A DNA stretch of 64,000 nucleotides from Sphingobacterium bovistauri (GCF_020295405.1 NZ_JADEYP010000012.1:1-64000); one strand, 5' to 3'. Positions 54,201 through 63,654 are shown, counted from the first letter of the stretch. A program made the numbers and translations. Notes: generated from the letters alone by a model not told the origin.

Positions 54201-56747
54201 ATGGAAGCAAAATTTTCACCAAGAGTAAAAGATGTAATTTCCTATAGTCGCGAAGAAGCTTTACGTCTTCGCCATGATTATATTGGAACAGAGCATTTAT
54301 TACTTGGACTTATTCGTGAAGGTGATGGTATAGCTATCAAAATTCTTAGAAATCTTAATCTTGATACAGTTGCAATAAGACAATCTGTAGAAGATGCTGT
54401 CAAAGGATCTTCGGTATCAAGAACACCTATAGGATCTGTACCTCTAACGAAACAAGCTGAAAAAGTCCTTAAAATAACATATTTAGAAGCCAAAATCTTC
54501 AAATCAGACATTATTGGCACTGAACATCTTCTCCTCGCGATTTTACGAGACGAAGACAATATTGCTTCGCAGATTTTGCAGCAATATGGAGTTAGTTATG
54601 ACTTATTCAAAAATGAAGTAGAGCAAAATAAAACATCAATCACAGACGAAGCTTCGGGTTCTTCTACACCTGATGATGATTACGAAGAGCAAGAAAACTT
54701 CTCCGCTCCTAAAAAAGTATCGGATATCAAGTCGAAGACTCCAGTTCTAGATAATTTTGGTCGTGATTTGACACGTGCTGCCGAGGAAGGTAAATTGGAT
54801 CCAATTGTAGGTCGTGAAAAAGAAATTGAACGCGTTTCACAAATCTTATCACGTCGCAAGAAAAACAACCCTATTCTAATCGGTGAACCTGGAGTTGGTA
54901 AATCAGCTATTGCTGAAGGATTAGCTTTACGTATTGTACAACGCAAAGTGTCACGTGTATTGTTCAACAAACGAGTTGTAACACTAGATTTAGCATCGTT
55001 AGTAGCTGGTACAAAATACCGCGGTCAATTCGAAGAACGGATGAAAGCGGTAATGAATGAATTGGAAAAATCACCAGATGTCATCTTATTTATTGATGAG
55101 ATTCACACAATCGTGGGTGCTGGTGGAGCATCAGGTTCTTTAGACGCTTCTAATATGTTCAAACCTGCTTTGGCTCGGGGAGAAATTCAATGTATTGGTG
55201 CTACTACTTTAGACGAGTATCGTCAATTTATTGAGAAAGATGGAGCTTTAGATCGTCGTTTCCAAAAGGTAATGATTGAACCTGCTTCGCACGATGAGAC
55301 ATTGGAAATCCTAAATCGTATTAAAGATAAGTACGAAGAACACCATAATGTAAACTACACGCCAGAAGCTTTACTAGCTTGTGTTACGTTAACAACACGA
55401 TATATCACAGATCGTTTTTTACCAGATAAAGCTATAGATGCTTTGGATGAAGCTGGTTCTCGCGTTCACTTGACAAATATTCACGTACCTCAAGCGATTA
55501 TCGATATCGAAGAGAAGATTGAAGAAGTTAAGGTGGAAAAAAATAAAGTTGTTCGTTCGCAGAAATACGAAGAAGCAGCGAAATTGCGTGATACAGAGAA
55601 AAAACTTCTTGAAGAGCTAGAAAAAGAAAAAACAGCTTGGGAAGCGGAAACGAAGACCAAACGTTATACCGTAACGGAAGATAATGTAGCGGAAGTTGTA
55701 TCCATGATGACGGGTATTCCTGTTCAAAGAGTAAGTCAAACTGATAGCCAAAAGCTATTGAATATGGGCGAATCGATGAAAGGTCGTATCATTGGTCAAG
55801 ACGATGCTGTCCAAAAATTGGTAAAAGCGATACAACGTACACGCGCAGGGTTGAAAGATCCGAAGAAGCCAATTGGTTCTTTCATTTTCTTAGGACCTAC
55901 AGGAGTAGGTAAAACGGAGTTAGCGAAAGAATTAGCACGATTCATGTTTGATTCAGAAGACTCATTGATTCAAGTGGACATGAGTGAGTACATGGAAAAA
56001 TTCGCTGTATCTCGCTTGGTTGGCGCGCCTCCAGGATATGTAGGTTATGAAGAAGGTGGTCAATTGACGGAGAAAGTACGTCGCAAACCTTATTCCGTAG
56101 TTCTATTGGATGAGATTGAGAAAGCTCACCCAGATGTATTCAACTTATTGTTGCAAGTACTGGACGAAGGACAGTTGACTGACTCACTAGGTCGTCGTGT
56201 AGATTTTAGAAATACGATTATCATCATGACGTCTAACATTGGTGTACGTCAATTGAAAGAATTTGGTCAAGGTGTTGGTTTTACCACTGCTGCAAAAGAA
56301 AATCAAGCAGATGCACATTCAAGAGGTGTAATTGAAACCGCTTTAAAACGTGCTTTTGCTCCTGAATTTTTGAACCGTGTGGATGATGTAATTGTATTCA
56401 ATTCGTTGACAAAAGAAAATATCTTCAAAATCATTGATATTGAATTGAAATCATTATTTGGCCGTATCGAATCATTGGGACATACGATCCAATTAACTGA
56501 TAAAGCGAAAGATTATATTGCAGAGAAGGGTTATGACACCAACTTTGGTGCTAGACCTTTGAAGCGTGCAATTCAGAAATATTTAGAAGATCCTATTGCA
56601 GAAGAAATTCTGAAAGGTGAATTGAAATCTAATGCTTTGCTTACTGTAGATTTAGATACAGAGAAAAATGAAATCGTAGTAAAAGGTGCAACCCCTAATA
56701 ACGACGACTCTGTTTCAACAGATGTTAACGAAGAAAAAGAAAAGTAA
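54201..56747 (+). CDS. clpC: ATP-dependent Clp protease ATP-binding subunit ClpC
   Basis: 848 residues. Two Clp N repeats (about 3-75 and 80-150), AAA+ domain 1 (Walker A GEPGVGKSA, about 228-236; DEIHTIVGAGG), a UVR-like coiled coil (about 450-480, SQKYEEAAKLRDTEKKLLEELEKEK), AAA+ domain 2 (Walker A GPTGVGKTE; DEIEKAHPDVFNLLLQ) and a C-terminal D2-small domain (NFGARPLKRAIQKYLEDPIAEEIL). It unfolds damaged or regulated proteins and feeds them to ClpP, which is encoded about 4 kb downstream. The middle domain length fits ClpC rather than ClpB. It is monocistronic, with a terminator at 56780. Confidence 0.96.
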   Translation: MEAKFSPRVKDVISYSREEALRLRHDYIGTEHLLLGLIREGDGIAIKILRNLNLDTVAIRQSVEDAVKGSSVSRTPIGSVPLTKQAEKVLKITYLEAKIFKSDIIGTEHLLLAILRDEDNIASQILQQYGVSYDLFKNEVEQNKTSITDEASGSSTPDDDYEEQENFSAPKKVSDIKSKTPVLDNFGRDLTRAAEEGKLDPIVGREKEIERVSQILSRRKKNNPILIGEPGVGKSAIAEGLALRIVQRKVSRVLFNKRVVTLDLASLVAGTKYRGQFEERMKAVMNELEKSPDVILFIDEIHTIVGAGGASGSLDASNMFKPALARGEIQCIGATTLDEYRQFIEKDGALDRRFQKVMIEPASHDETLEILNRIKDKYEEHHNVNYTPEALLACVTLTTRYITDRFLPDKAIDALDEAGSRVHLTNIHVPQAIIDIEEKIEEVKVEKNKVVRSQKYEEAAKLRDTEKKLLEELEKEKTAWEAETKTKRYTVTEDNVAEVVSMMTGIPVQRVSQTDSQKLLNMGESMKGRIIGQDDAVQKLVKAIQRTRAGLKDPKKPIGSFIFLGPTGVGKTELAKELARFMFDSEDSLIQVDMSEYMEKFAVSRLVGAPPGYVGYEEGGQLTEKVRRKPYSVVLLDEIEKAHPDVFNLLLQVLDEGQLTDSLGRRVDFRNTIIIMTSNIGVRQLKEFGQGVGFTTAAKENQADAHSRGVIETALKRAFAPEFLNRVDDVIVFNSLTKENIFKIIDIELKSLFGRIESLGHTIQLTDKAKDYIAEKGYDTNFGARPLKRAIQKYLEDPIAEEILKGELKSNALLTVDLDTEKNEIVVKGATPNNDDSVSTDVNEEKEK

Positions 56748-56779
56748 ACCTTTTCAGATACAACTGATATACATTTAAA

Positions 56780-56812
56780 AATCCTTAAGCTTTTGCTTGA
56801 GGATTATTTTAT
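56780..56812 (+). terminator. Terminator of clpC
   Basis: Eleven-base arms (56780-56790 and 56795-56805) pair throughout with one G-U, loop TTTT, followed by ATTTTATT. Confidence 0.8.
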
Positions 56813-56830
56813 TAGCAATAATAATTAGCA

Positions 56831-56865
56831 ACAAAAAAGCTCAACATTTATAATGTTGAGCTTTT
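56831..56865 (-). terminator. Terminator of carA
   Basis: Perfect 14-base arms (56835-56848 and 56852-56865) with a 3-base loop; the minus-strand RNA continues through TTTTTTGTTG. It also has TTTT on the plus strand, so it can act as a second barrier after clpC. Confidence 0.8.
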
Positions 56866-56885
56866 AAATATAATACAATAGATAT

Positions 56886-57986
56886 TTATCCTTTAACCAT
56901 GCTAATGAAATCGTCAAACAAATAACGAGAATCGTGAGGACCTGGAGATGACTCTGGGTGATATTGTACAGAGAAAGCTTTTTTACCTTTCACACGAATA
57001 CCTTCGATAGAGTTATCATTCAAGTTGATATGTGTTACTTCAATATTATCCGAATTCTCGATATCTTCTCTTACCACACCGAAACCGTGGTTTTGTGAAG
57101 TAATTTCACAACGGTTAGCAATAATGTTTTTAACTGGGTGATTGATACCACGGTGACCATTAAACATTTTTTGCGTACGAATTCCATTTGCTAGAGCTAA
57201 AATTTGGTGACCTAAACAAATACCAAACATTGGTTTGTCAGCAGCTAAGATTTCTTTTACCGTTTGGATGGCGTAATCTGCAGCAGCTGGATCGCCAGGG
57301 CCGTTAGAGATAAAGTAACCGTCTGCTCCCCAAGCTTCCATTTCAGCAAAAGTTGTCTTCGCTGGGAATACTTTCGCATACACTTGACGCGCATCAAAGT
57401 TTCTTAAAATATTACGTTTGATACCTAAATCCAACACTGCGATACGAACCGTTGCATCTTCATCTCCGTAGAAATATGGTTCTTTAGTTGTCACTATAGA
57501 CGACAACTCCAAACCTGCCATCGAAGGTACCTTTGTCAATTCCGCTTTTAATGATTCAGCATCCAAATTTTCTGAGGAGATAATTGCATTCATCGCCCCT
57601 TTGTCACGGATATAGCGCACCAAAGAACGTGTATCGATATCTGAGATACCTACTAGATTTTCCTCTTCAAAATACGTTTGGATAGAACTATCTGCCATCT
57701 TACGGCTATAGTTAATGTTATAGTTTTTACAAACTAATCCAGCAATTTGAATTTTGTTAGATTCAGCATCATCTTCATCAATTCCATAGTTTCCAATATG
57801 TGCATTGGTGGTAACCATGATTTGTCCGTAATATGAAGGATCAGTAAAGATTTCTTGGTAACCTGTTGTACCTGTATTGAAACAAATCTCACCAGTAGTT
57901 GTTCCTATCTTTCCGGCAGCTTTACCATGAAAAACAGTACCATCTTCTAAAACTAAAATTGCGGGTAATTTACTGTAGCTGGTCAT
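56886..57986 (-). CDS. carA: Carbamoyl-phosphate synthase small subunit
   Basis: 366 residues. The N-terminal CPSase domain (LVLEDGTVFHGKAAG, NTGTTGYQEIFTDPSYYGQI) and the C-terminal class-I glutamine amidotransferase (SNGPGDPAAADYAI, nucleophile Cys in MFGICLGHQILALA, catalytic His and Glu in QYHPESSPGPHDS) are complete. It releases ammonia from glutamine for the large subunit CarB, for pyrimidine and arginine synthesis; carB is not in the window. It stands alone on the minus strand with a long leader that includes a terminator-like hairpin (58050-58070). Confidence 0.97.
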   Translation of the reverse strand: MTSYSKLPAILVLEDGTVFHGKAAGKIGTTTGEICFNTGTTGYQEIFTDPSYYGQIMVTTNAHIGNYGIDEDDAESNKIQIAGLVCKNYNINYSRKMADSSIQTYFEEENLVGISDIDTRSLVRYIRDKGAMNAIISSENLDAESLKAELTKVPSMAGLELSSIVTTKEPYFYGDEDATVRIAVLDLGIKRNILRNFDARQVYAKVFPAKTTFAEMEAWGADGYFISNGPGDPAAADYAIQTVKEILAADKPMFGICLGHQILALANGIRTQKMFNGHRGINHPVKNIIANRCEITSQNHGFGVVREDIENSDNIEVTHINLNDNSIEGIRVKGKKAFSVQYHPESSPGPHDSRYLFDDFISMVKG

Positions 57987-58049
57987 TTTTATATTGTAAA
58001 AAATAAATTATTCATTATGTAGTGTATTTACTTTCGAACTTTTTAGACA

Positions 58050-58070
58050 CAAAAAAAGCCCAAATGGGCT
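58050..58070 (-). terminator. Terminator-like hairpin in the carA leader
   Basis: AGCCC (57-61 of 58000) and GGGCT (58066-58070) enclose AAAT; the minus-strand RNA continues with TTTTTTT, a compact intrinsic terminator. It lies 64 bases ahead of carA and about 90 bases downstream of a leftward promoter box, so it may be an attenuator. Alternatively it just ends the ywbE transcript. Confidence 0.6.
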
Positions 58071-58158
58071 AAATGTATCAAAAATATGATATTTCAATGA
58101 TTGCATTGAAGTTGAAAACAATATTTACCGGATCAAAAGTATCAAATTTCACGAGGGA

Positions 58159-58166
58159 CAAAGGTA
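58159..58166 (-). promoter_or_regulatory. -7 promoter box upstream of the carA leader
   Basis: TACCTTTG on the minus strand, an exact TAnnTTTG. It lies between ywbE and the leader hairpins, so it would start a carA message with a leader of about 165 bases. A hairpin (TTCAATG/CATTGAA, 58093-58110) lies between it and the terminator-like hairpin. Confidence 0.55.
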
Positions 58167-58227
58167 GAAATAAAATCAAAAACTAAAAAGTAAAATGTAA
58201 AAATATTGATTTCATCAATGAACCAAA

Positions 58228-58434
58228 CTAAAAGTCGTCTTCTATCACTTCCTGCACTCTTCCGATTTGACCATCGGTCAATCGCACCTTGATACCTCGA
58301 TGATGAAAAGCTGCTGATGTCAACAAATCTTTCACTATCCCTTCGGTCAAAAGACCACTTCTTTGATCTTTTTTTAACACAATATTCACCAACACACCTG
58401 GCTTGATATCTGCTCTCGTTTTTCCGTCTTTCAT
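58228..58434 (-). CDS. ywbE: YwbE-family protein (DUF2196)
   Basis: 68 residues, no signal. The whole protein matches the short YwbE family: KTRADIKPGVLVNIVLKKDQR, GLLTEGIVKDLLTSAAFHHRGIKVRLTDGQIGRV. It has an SH3-like or KOW-like fold; function is not known. It starts 1 base after the stop of the previous gene (58436), so it is probably translated in coupling. Confidence 0.9.
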   Translation of the reverse strand: MKDGKTRADIKPGVLVNIVLKKDQRSGLLTEGIVKDLLTSAAFHHRGIKVRLTDGQIGRVQEVIEDDF

Positions 58435-58435
58435 C

Positions 58436-59005
58436 CTATTTAAACATTAAACCAACAGAAATATTAAAATGCTGGTGTTGAAAATCTTTCATAAAAATAT
58501 TTTTGGTCAATTGCTGATAGCCATATGCTCCAGAAACAGTCCAATTGGTTTTGCCTGGTGTCTCATGCAAATAAAAAAAACCTGCTTTAAACAAAAAGCC
58601 TTTATCGTACTGTGCGCTTAACTTCGGTGCATAACCTGCATTTGCTAAAATACCAATCTTTGAACTTTCATTAAACTCACCAAATGGCAAACGTCCATCT
58701 ACGAAAATTGGAAATAAATTTTGATCGTAATTGTATTTATGAATTACTCCATCAAATTGCCCTACTTCTAGATGCTCATAAGTCCCCTTAAATCTTTCAT
58801 TCCCTATTCCAAGTCCCAAGTAAGCTTGATCATTAAAATTTTTACCAAAAATAAAATGAGCTGAATACCCATTAAAAGCACCTTCATACCCTTCATTAGC
58901 GAAACCTAAATTTCCGCCACCTTGTATAATCGTATACATGGAAGATTGTGCTTTCAACGCAAGTGAAGAACTTATCAATACTAAAGCAAGTAAGATTTTT
59001 TTCAT
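58436..59005 (-). CDS. Secreted beta-barrel-like protein of unknown function
   Basis: 189 residues with a signal peptide (KKILLALVLISSSLALKAQ). The rest is made of alternating hydrophobic strands with aromatic ends (GYSAHFIFGKNFNDQAYLGLGIG, KLSAQYDKGFLFKAGFFYLHE, FNISVGLMFK), the pattern of a small outer-membrane barrel. It lies between holA and ywbE on the minus strand, 14 bases after holA. No named family recognised. Confidence 0.8.
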   Translation of the reverse strand: MKKILLALVLISSSLALKAQSSMYTIIQGGGNLGFANEGYEGAFNGYSAHFIFGKNFNDQAYLGLGIGNERFKGTYEHLEVGQFDGVIHKYNYDQNLFPIFVDGRLPFGEFNESSKIGILANAGYAPKLSAQYDKGFLFKAGFFYLHETPGKTNWTVSGAYGYQQLTKNIFMKDFQHQHFNISVGLMFK

Positions 59006-59019
59006 ATATAATAGTAAAT

Positions 59020-60036
59020 TTAGTTTAGAATCTTAAAAATCATTTCACGCAACAAATCACCATCTGAAGTATTCGGACCTGCATCCAACCCTTTGAATTT
59101 TAAATCGTAATCTTTTAAAATAGTCATCACATGAAATAATTTCGATTTATTAAAATTACGTGCAGCATATTCATAATCTTTCACAAAAAATGGCGACACA
59201 CCCAATTCTCTAGCTGCAGATTGTGATGATTTATCAGCGAGATAATGATATTTCAATACTTTGGAAAAATAGCCGTACAATGTACCCATCACCAATACAA
59301 CGGGGTTAGATTTAGGATTGGCTGCAAAATAATCCACAATCTGAATAGCCTTCAACGCATCTCGTTTTCCCAATGCATTATTGAGTTCGAAAACATTAAA
59401 ATCTTTACTTATACCAATATTTTGTTCGATATCTTGTACAGAAATCTCTCTTTCTTTTGGAACATTAAGAATAAGCTTTTGAACTTCATTAGCAACTTTT
59501 GACAAATCTGTACCTAAATATTCCGCCATCAAAGCCGCAGCTTGCGGATGAATCTTGCGACCTTGCTGCTGAATTTCGTCTACAATCCAAGGTGCTACTT
59601 TATTATCATACAGCTTTTCGGATTCGAATACAATCCCTGCCTTTTCAATTGCTTTAAAAAGTTTGGTCCGTTTATCAAACTTCCCGTATTTGTAGGCGAA
59701 AACTAGAATGGTAGTAGGAGTTAAATTGTCAACATATTTAGCCAACATTTCTACCCCTTCCTCTCCCTTCCATTTCAATCCCTGCGCTTCTTTGATTATA
59801 ATCACTTGATGATCACTCATCATGGGATAACGTTTGGCTGCACTGATAATCGTTGAAAAGTCAACATCCTTTCCATACAAAATCGTTTGATCAAACCCTT
59901 TTTGTGCGTCATTTAGCACCGAATTCTCTATAGCATCCGAAATCACATCAATGTAATATGATTCTTCTCCATGCAACAAATACAAAGGCTTGTATTTGCG
60001 TTGTTTTATAGCGCTAAGTATTTCTTGTACTTTCAT
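59020..60036 (-). CDS. holA: DNA polymerase III delta subunit
   Basis: 338 residues, the usual length. N-terminal AAA-like domain (KYKPLYLLHGEESYYIDVISDAI), the clamp-loader segments QGLKWKGEEGVEMLAKYVDN and VAPWIVDEIQQQGRKI, and the C-terminal helical collar (NAALGKR-type region at about 220, then ARNFNKSKLFHVMTILKDYDLKFKG) are all present. It is the subunit that opens the beta clamp ring. It is divergent from the HsdR-N-like gene at 60138 and heads a three-gene minus unit with the barrel-like protein and ywbE. Confidence 0.95.
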   Translation of the reverse strand: MKVQEILSAIKQRKYKPLYLLHGEESYYIDVISDAIENSVLNDAQKGFDQTILYGKDVDFSTIISAAKRYPMMSDHQVIIIKEAQGLKWKGEEGVEMLAKYVDNLTPTTILVFAYKYGKFDKRTKLFKAIEKAGIVFESEKLYDNKVAPWIVDEIQQQGRKIHPQAAALMAEYLGTDLSKVANEVQKLILNVPKEREISVQDIEQNIGISKDFNVFELNNALGKRDALKAIQIVDYFAANPKSNPVVLVMGTLYGYFSKVLKYHYLADKSSQSAARELGVSPFFVKDYEYAARNFNKSKLFHVMTILKDYDLKFKGLDAGPNTSDGDLLREMIFKILN

Positions 60037-60126
60037 AACATTGCGAAATTAACTATTTATTACCAAACATTTTCGAAATGTGAAATAATGAAAGTTTACA
60101 AATTTCTATTTACGAATGCATTTTGG

Positions 60127-60134
60127 TATATTTG
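60127..60134 (+). promoter_or_regulatory. -7 promoter box abutting the HsdR-N-like gene
   Basis: TATATTTG matches TAnnTTTG and is only 3 bases ahead of the ATG at 60138. The transcript would start at or just inside the start codon, so the message is probably leaderless. It also covers the in-frame TTG 60132 and lies against TTG 60123, ruling both out as starts. Confidence 0.6.
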
Positions 60135-60137
60135 CCT

Positions 60138-60599
60138 ATGTTTAGTCCTGTTCCATTAAACTTACCCCCTACTTCACTAAAACTTTCTCGCATAAAAGAC
60201 AAAATTTACATTTTTGATGTATTGCGAAAGAAAAATTTGGTACTAACACCAGAAGAATGGGTAAGGCAACATTGGATACATTTTTTACACCAGTACAAAA
60301 AGTATCCAAAATCATTAATGAAAATCGAGGGTGGATTAGTTTTGAATGACTTGCAAAAGCGTTCCGATCTAATTATTTACAATAACAAAGGTGAAAAAAT
60401 TATTTTAGCAGAATTTAAAGCTCCAGAAGTAAAGATTAATGCAAAAACCTTTGAGCAAATAAGTACTTACAATAGCAAACACAAAATACCGTTATTATTG
60501 GTAAGCAATGGCATTGATCATTACTTTTGTAAAGTAAATTTTGAAGACAATAGTTATCAATTTATTGATGACCTTCCAATTTACATTTTAGAGACATAA
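60138..60599 (+). CDS. HsdR N-terminal-domain-like protein (HSDR_N_2)
   Basis: 153 residues from ATG 60138 (MFSPVPLNLPP). The fold is the PD-(D/E)XK-like nuclease half of type I restriction HsdR: DVLRKKNLVLTPEEWVRQHW, then RSDLIIYNNKGEKIILAEFKAPEVKI, in which D...E-x-K spacing (RSD, AEFK) fits the catalytic residues. No helicase, hsdM or hsdS lies nearby. Stand-alone versions occur widely in Bacteroidota with unknown role, so it is not evidence for a restriction system. Confidence 0.88.
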   Translation: MFSPVPLNLPPTSLKLSRIKDKIYIFDVLRKKNLVLTPEEWVRQHWIHFLHQYKKYPKSLMKIEGGLVLNDLQKRSDLIIYNNKGEKIILAEFKAPEVKINAKTFEQISTYNSKHKIPLLLVSNGIDHYFCKVNFEDNSYQFIDDLPIYILET

Positions 60600-60605
60600 A
60601 TTTTA

Positions 60606-60635
60606 TTTGTATTTCATAAAAAGCAGTTATATTTA
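60606..60635 (+). promoter_or_regulatory. Candidate promoter of clpP-clpX
   Basis: TTTG (60606-60609), 18 bases, then TATATTTA (60628-60635), one mismatch to the consensus and a spacer one base short. It is 34 bases ahead of clpP. Confidence 0.4.
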
Positions 60636-60669
60636 GTCTTTATTTAGAGGAATTGAAAAATTTATACAT

Positions 60670-61368
60670 ATGAATATAGATAAAAACGAGTTCAGAAAAT
60701 ATGCAATAAAACATCACAGAATTGGCAGTCAACATGTAGATGGTTTTATTTCAAGAGTTGAAACGAGAATGCCGACAAACTTGACTCCTTACATTGTTGA
60801 AGAACGTCAGTTGAATGTAGCACAAATGGACGTTTTCTCCCGTTTGATGATGGATCGTATTATCTTTTTGGGAGATGGAATTAATGACCAAGTTGCAAAC
60901 ATTATTCAAGCTCAGTTGTTATTCCTTCAATCGACAGATGCGAAAAGAGATATTCAAATTTATATCAATTCGCCAGGAGGAAGTGTTTATGCGGGATTAG
61001 GTATATACGACACAATGCAATATATTACACCTGACGTAGCTACAATCTGTACTGGTATTGCTGCATCTATGGGTGCTGTGTTATTGGTAGCAGGAGCTAA
61101 AGGTAAGCGTGCAGCTTTAAGACACTCACGTGTAATGATTCACCAACCTTCAGGAGGCGCGCAAGGGGTAGCATCAGACATGGAAATCAATTTGCGTGAA
61201 ATGATGAAATTAAAAGAAGAATTGTACACTATTATTTCTGAGCATTCTGGTCAGTCTTATGAATGGGTAGAAAAATCTTCTGATCGTGACTATTGGATGA
61301 AAGCCGCAGAAGCCAAAGAATTTGGAATGATTGATGAGGTGTTAGCACCAAGAAAAGACAATAAATAA
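60670..61368 (+). CDS. clpP: ATP-dependent Clp protease proteolytic subunit
   Basis: 232 residues. The catalytic triad is complete: Ser133 ([11 protein letters not shown]), His158 ([13 protein letters not shown]) and Asp207 (SSDRDYWM). The N-terminal 40 residues ([20 protein letters not shown]) form a longer propeptide-like start than in E. coli, common in Bacteroidota. It forms the tetradecameric peptidase chamber used with ClpX, encoded 1 base downstream, and with ClpC at 54201. Confidence 0.97.
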   Translation: MNIDKNEFRKYAIKHHRIGSQHVDGFISRVETRMPTNLTPYIVEERQLNVAQMDVFSRLMMDRIIFLGDGINDQVANIIQAQLLFLQSTDAKRDIQIYINSPGGSVYAGLGIYDTMQYITPDVATICTGIAASMGAVLLVAGAKGKRAALRHSRVMIHQPSGGAQGVASDMEINLREMMKLKEELYTIISEHSGQSYEWVEKSSDRDYWMKAAEAKEFGMIDEVLAPRKDNK

Positions 61369-61369
61369 A

Positions 61370-62617
61370 ATGAGTAAAAATCAAAAAGATATACAGTGCT
61401 CTTTTTGTGGCATCAGCAAAAATGAAGCTTTAATGCTTATTGCTGGTGATGGAGCACATATCTGTGATCGTTGTGTAACTCAAGCAGGAGAAATCTTAGC
61501 TGAAGAATTGAACCAACGAAAAAACAAATCTTTACAGACAACGTTAAAACTAATTCGCCCACTAGAGATTAAGCAACACTTAGATCAATACGTAATAGGT
61601 CAAGATGAAGCGAAAAAAGTAATCTCTGTAGCTGTATACAATCATTACAAAAGATTAAACCAAAAATCTTCTGCTGATGAGACTGAGATTGAAAAATCCA
61701 ATCTTATTATCGTAGGAGAAACCGGAACAGGTAAAACTTTGTTAGCGAAAACAGTAGCAAAAATTTTAAATGTTCCTTTTTCTATTGTAGATGCTACCGT
61801 ACTTACAGAAGCTGGTTACGTTGGTGAAGATGTCGAAAGTATTTTGACACGTTTGCTACAAGCAGCGGATTATGATGTAGCAGCAGCCGAAAGAGGTATT
61901 ATTTACATTGATGAGATTGATAAAATTGCACGTAAAAGTGACAATCCTTCTATCACTCGTGATGTGTCTGGAGAAGGTGTACAACAAGCATTATTAAAAA
62001 TATTAGAAGGAACTAATGTAAATGTTCCGCCTCAAGGTGGTCGTAAGCACCCTGACCAAAAGATGATATCTGTTAACACAAGTAATATCTTATTTATTTG
62101 TGGTGGTGCATTTGACGGGATTCAAAAAAAGATTGCCAATCGTTTGAGAACACAAACTGTGGGATTCAAAATGTTAGAGGAAGAGGATGAAGTGGATATT
62201 AACAATCTTTACAAATATATCACACCGCAAGATTTGAAAAACTTTGGTTTGATACCAGAATTGATTGGTCGTCTACCTGTTTTAACGCATTTAAATCCGT
62301 TGGACAAAGAAACTTTACTTAGTATCTTAACTGAGCCAAAGAACGCATTGATTAAGCAATATGTAAAGTTATTTGAATACGAAGGTGTTGAATTAAAATT
62401 TGACAAAGAAGTTTATAATTTCATTGTAGACAAAGCTTGGGACTTCAAATTGGGCGCACGTGGTTTGCGAAGTATTTGCGAAGCCATAATGCTAGACGCA
62501 ATGTTTGAAATACCGTCCAGCAAAGAAACCAGTGAGGACAAAACGTTACATATAACACTCGATTATGCAAAGAAGAAATTTGCAAAATCAGATATCAAAA
62601 AGTTAAAAGTAGCATAA
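61370..62617 (+). CDS. clpX: ATP-dependent Clp protease ATP-binding subunit ClpX
   Basis: 415 residues. Zinc-finger C10-x2-C13 and C32-x2-C35 at the N-terminus, AAA+ Walker [10 protein letters not shown], sensor region with [21 protein letters not shown] and [21 protein letters not shown], and the C-terminal [20 protein letters not shown]. It unfolds tagged substrates for ClpP, with which it forms an operon (TAA, one base, ATG). A strong terminator follows. Confidence 0.97.
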   Translation: MSKNQKDIQCSFCGISKNEALMLIAGDGAHICDRCVTQAGEILAEELNQRKNKSLQTTLKLIRPLEIKQHLDQYVIGQDEAKKVISVAVYNHYKRLNQKSSADETEIEKSNLIIVGETGTGKTLLAKTVAKILNVPFSIVDATVLTEAGYVGEDVESILTRLLQAADYDVAAAERGIIYIDEIDKIARKSDNPSITRDVSGEGVQQALLKILEGTNVNVPPQGGRKHPDQKMISVNTSNILFICGGAFDGIQKKIANRLRTQTVGFKMLEEEDEVDINNLYKYITPQDLKNFGLIPELIGRLPVLTHLNPLDKETLLSILTEPKNALIKQYVKLFEYEGVELKFDKEVYNFIVDKAWDFKLGARGLRSICEAIMLDAMFEIPSSKETSEDKTLHITLDYAKKKFAKSDIKKLKVA

Positions 62618-62621
62618 TAAT

Positions 62622-62655
62622 AAAAATCCCTCACCTAATCAAGTGAGGGATTTTT
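62622..62655 (+). terminator. Terminator of clpPX
   Basis: Perfect 13-base arms (62622-62634 and 62643-62655, AAAAATCCCTCAC / GTGAGGGATTTTT) with an 8-base loop, 5 bases after the clpX stop. Confidence 0.9.
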
Positions 62656-62685
62656 GCAATATACAATTAGACAACGACTTGTAGT

Positions 62686-63504
62686 ATGACGAAAAAACAA
62701 AAATCAGTAGAAAGTCCAATTACCCCGGGACTAAAATCAAAAGACGAAATAGTTGAAAACTGGTTACCGCGCTACACTGGCAAACCTTTAGAGGAATTTG
62801 GGGAGTATATATTATTAACGAACTTCTCTAAATATGTAAAGATGTTTTCAGCAATGCATGATGAAGCGCCCATTTATGGTGAAGATAAAGCCATGCAAGC
62901 TTGTACAGCAAATGGCATCACAATTATCAACTTCGGCATGGGAAGCCCCATGGCAGCAACGGTAATGGATTTGTTAACAGCGATAGAACCCAAAGCTGTA
63001 TTGTTTTTAGGTAAAACAGGCGGTTTGAAGAAAAAAATTGCCGTAGGTGAATTAATACTGCCAATTGCAGCAATACGAGGAGAAGGTACATCAAATGATT
63101 ATTTTCCACCAGAAGTTCCTTCCCTACCTTCATTTGCCTTGCAAAAAGCGATTTCAACAACCATACGTGATCACGAAAGAGATTATTGGACAGGTACTGT
63201 ATATACAACCAATAGACGCGTATGGGAGCACGACAAAGCTTTTAAAAAATATCTAAAATCGATTCGTGCAATGGCTGTTGATATGGAAACCGCAACTATC
63301 TTTAGTGTAGGATTTGCAAATAAAATTCCAACTGGCGCACTACTTTTAGTTTCAGACCAACCCATGGTACCTGAAGGTGTAAAAACGGCTGCATCAGATC
63401 TATCTGTTACAGAAAAGTTTGTAGAAACACACCTAAACATAGGGATAGACGCACTAAAACAACTCATAAACAACGGCTTAACAGTTAAGCATTTGAAGTT
63501 TTAG
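62686..63504 (+). CDS. amn: AMP nucleosidase (short form)
   Basis: 272 residues, the single-domain type found in Bacteroidota. NP-1-like phosphorylase fold: INFGMGSPMAATVMDLLTAI, FLGKTGGLKKKIAVGELILPIAAIRGEGTSNDYFPPEVP, AVDMETATIFSVGFANKIPTGALLLVSDQPMVPEG with the acidic Asp and Met-Glu pair of the ribose site. It splits AMP to adenine and ribose 5-phosphate, so it limits the adenylate pool. It is monocistronic and separated from clpX by a terminator. Confidence 0.93.
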   Translation: MTKKQKSVESPITPGLKSKDEIVENWLPRYTGKPLEEFGEYILLTNFSKYVKMFSAMHDEAPIYGEDKAMQACTANGITIINFGMGSPMAATVMDLLTAIEPKAVLFLGKTGGLKKKIAVGELILPIAAIRGEGTSNDYFPPEVPSLPSFALQKAISTTIRDHERDYWTGTVYTTNRRVWEHDKAFKKYLKSIRAMAVDMETATIFSVGFANKIPTGALLLVSDQPMVPEGVKTAASDLSVTEKFVETHLNIGIDALKQLINNGLTVKHLKF

Positions 63505-63532
63505 ATTATGCAATACATATTCGACCAAACCT

Positions 63533-63569
63533 AAAGAAAGTTCAATCCCATCGATTGAACTTTCTTTTT
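63533..63569 (+). terminator. Terminator of amn
   Basis: Perfect 15-base arms (63533-63547 and 63553-63567) with a 5-base loop, ending in TTTTT; 29 bases after the amn stop. Confidence 0.88.
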
Positions 63570-63599
63570 GAAATAATTTTAATTCTATAATATTTCTTC

Positions 63600-63607
63600 T
63601 ATATTTG
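63600..63607 (+). promoter_or_regulatory. -7 box of the SAM-riboswitch transcript
   Basis: TATATTTG matches TAnnTTTG; TTTT (63577-63580) is 19 bases upstream. Just downstream lies a small hairpin (AATACTC/GAGTATT, 63611-63628), then the S-box aptamer. Confidence 0.6.
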
Positions 63608-63654
63608 TCAAATACTCTATGGAGTATTCCTAATCAAAGCCTTTCCAGTATTGG

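Noticed and set aside
60138..60599. Type I restriction-modification system
   Set aside because: Only the HsdR N-terminal-like domain is present; no helicase part, hsdM or hsdS nearby.
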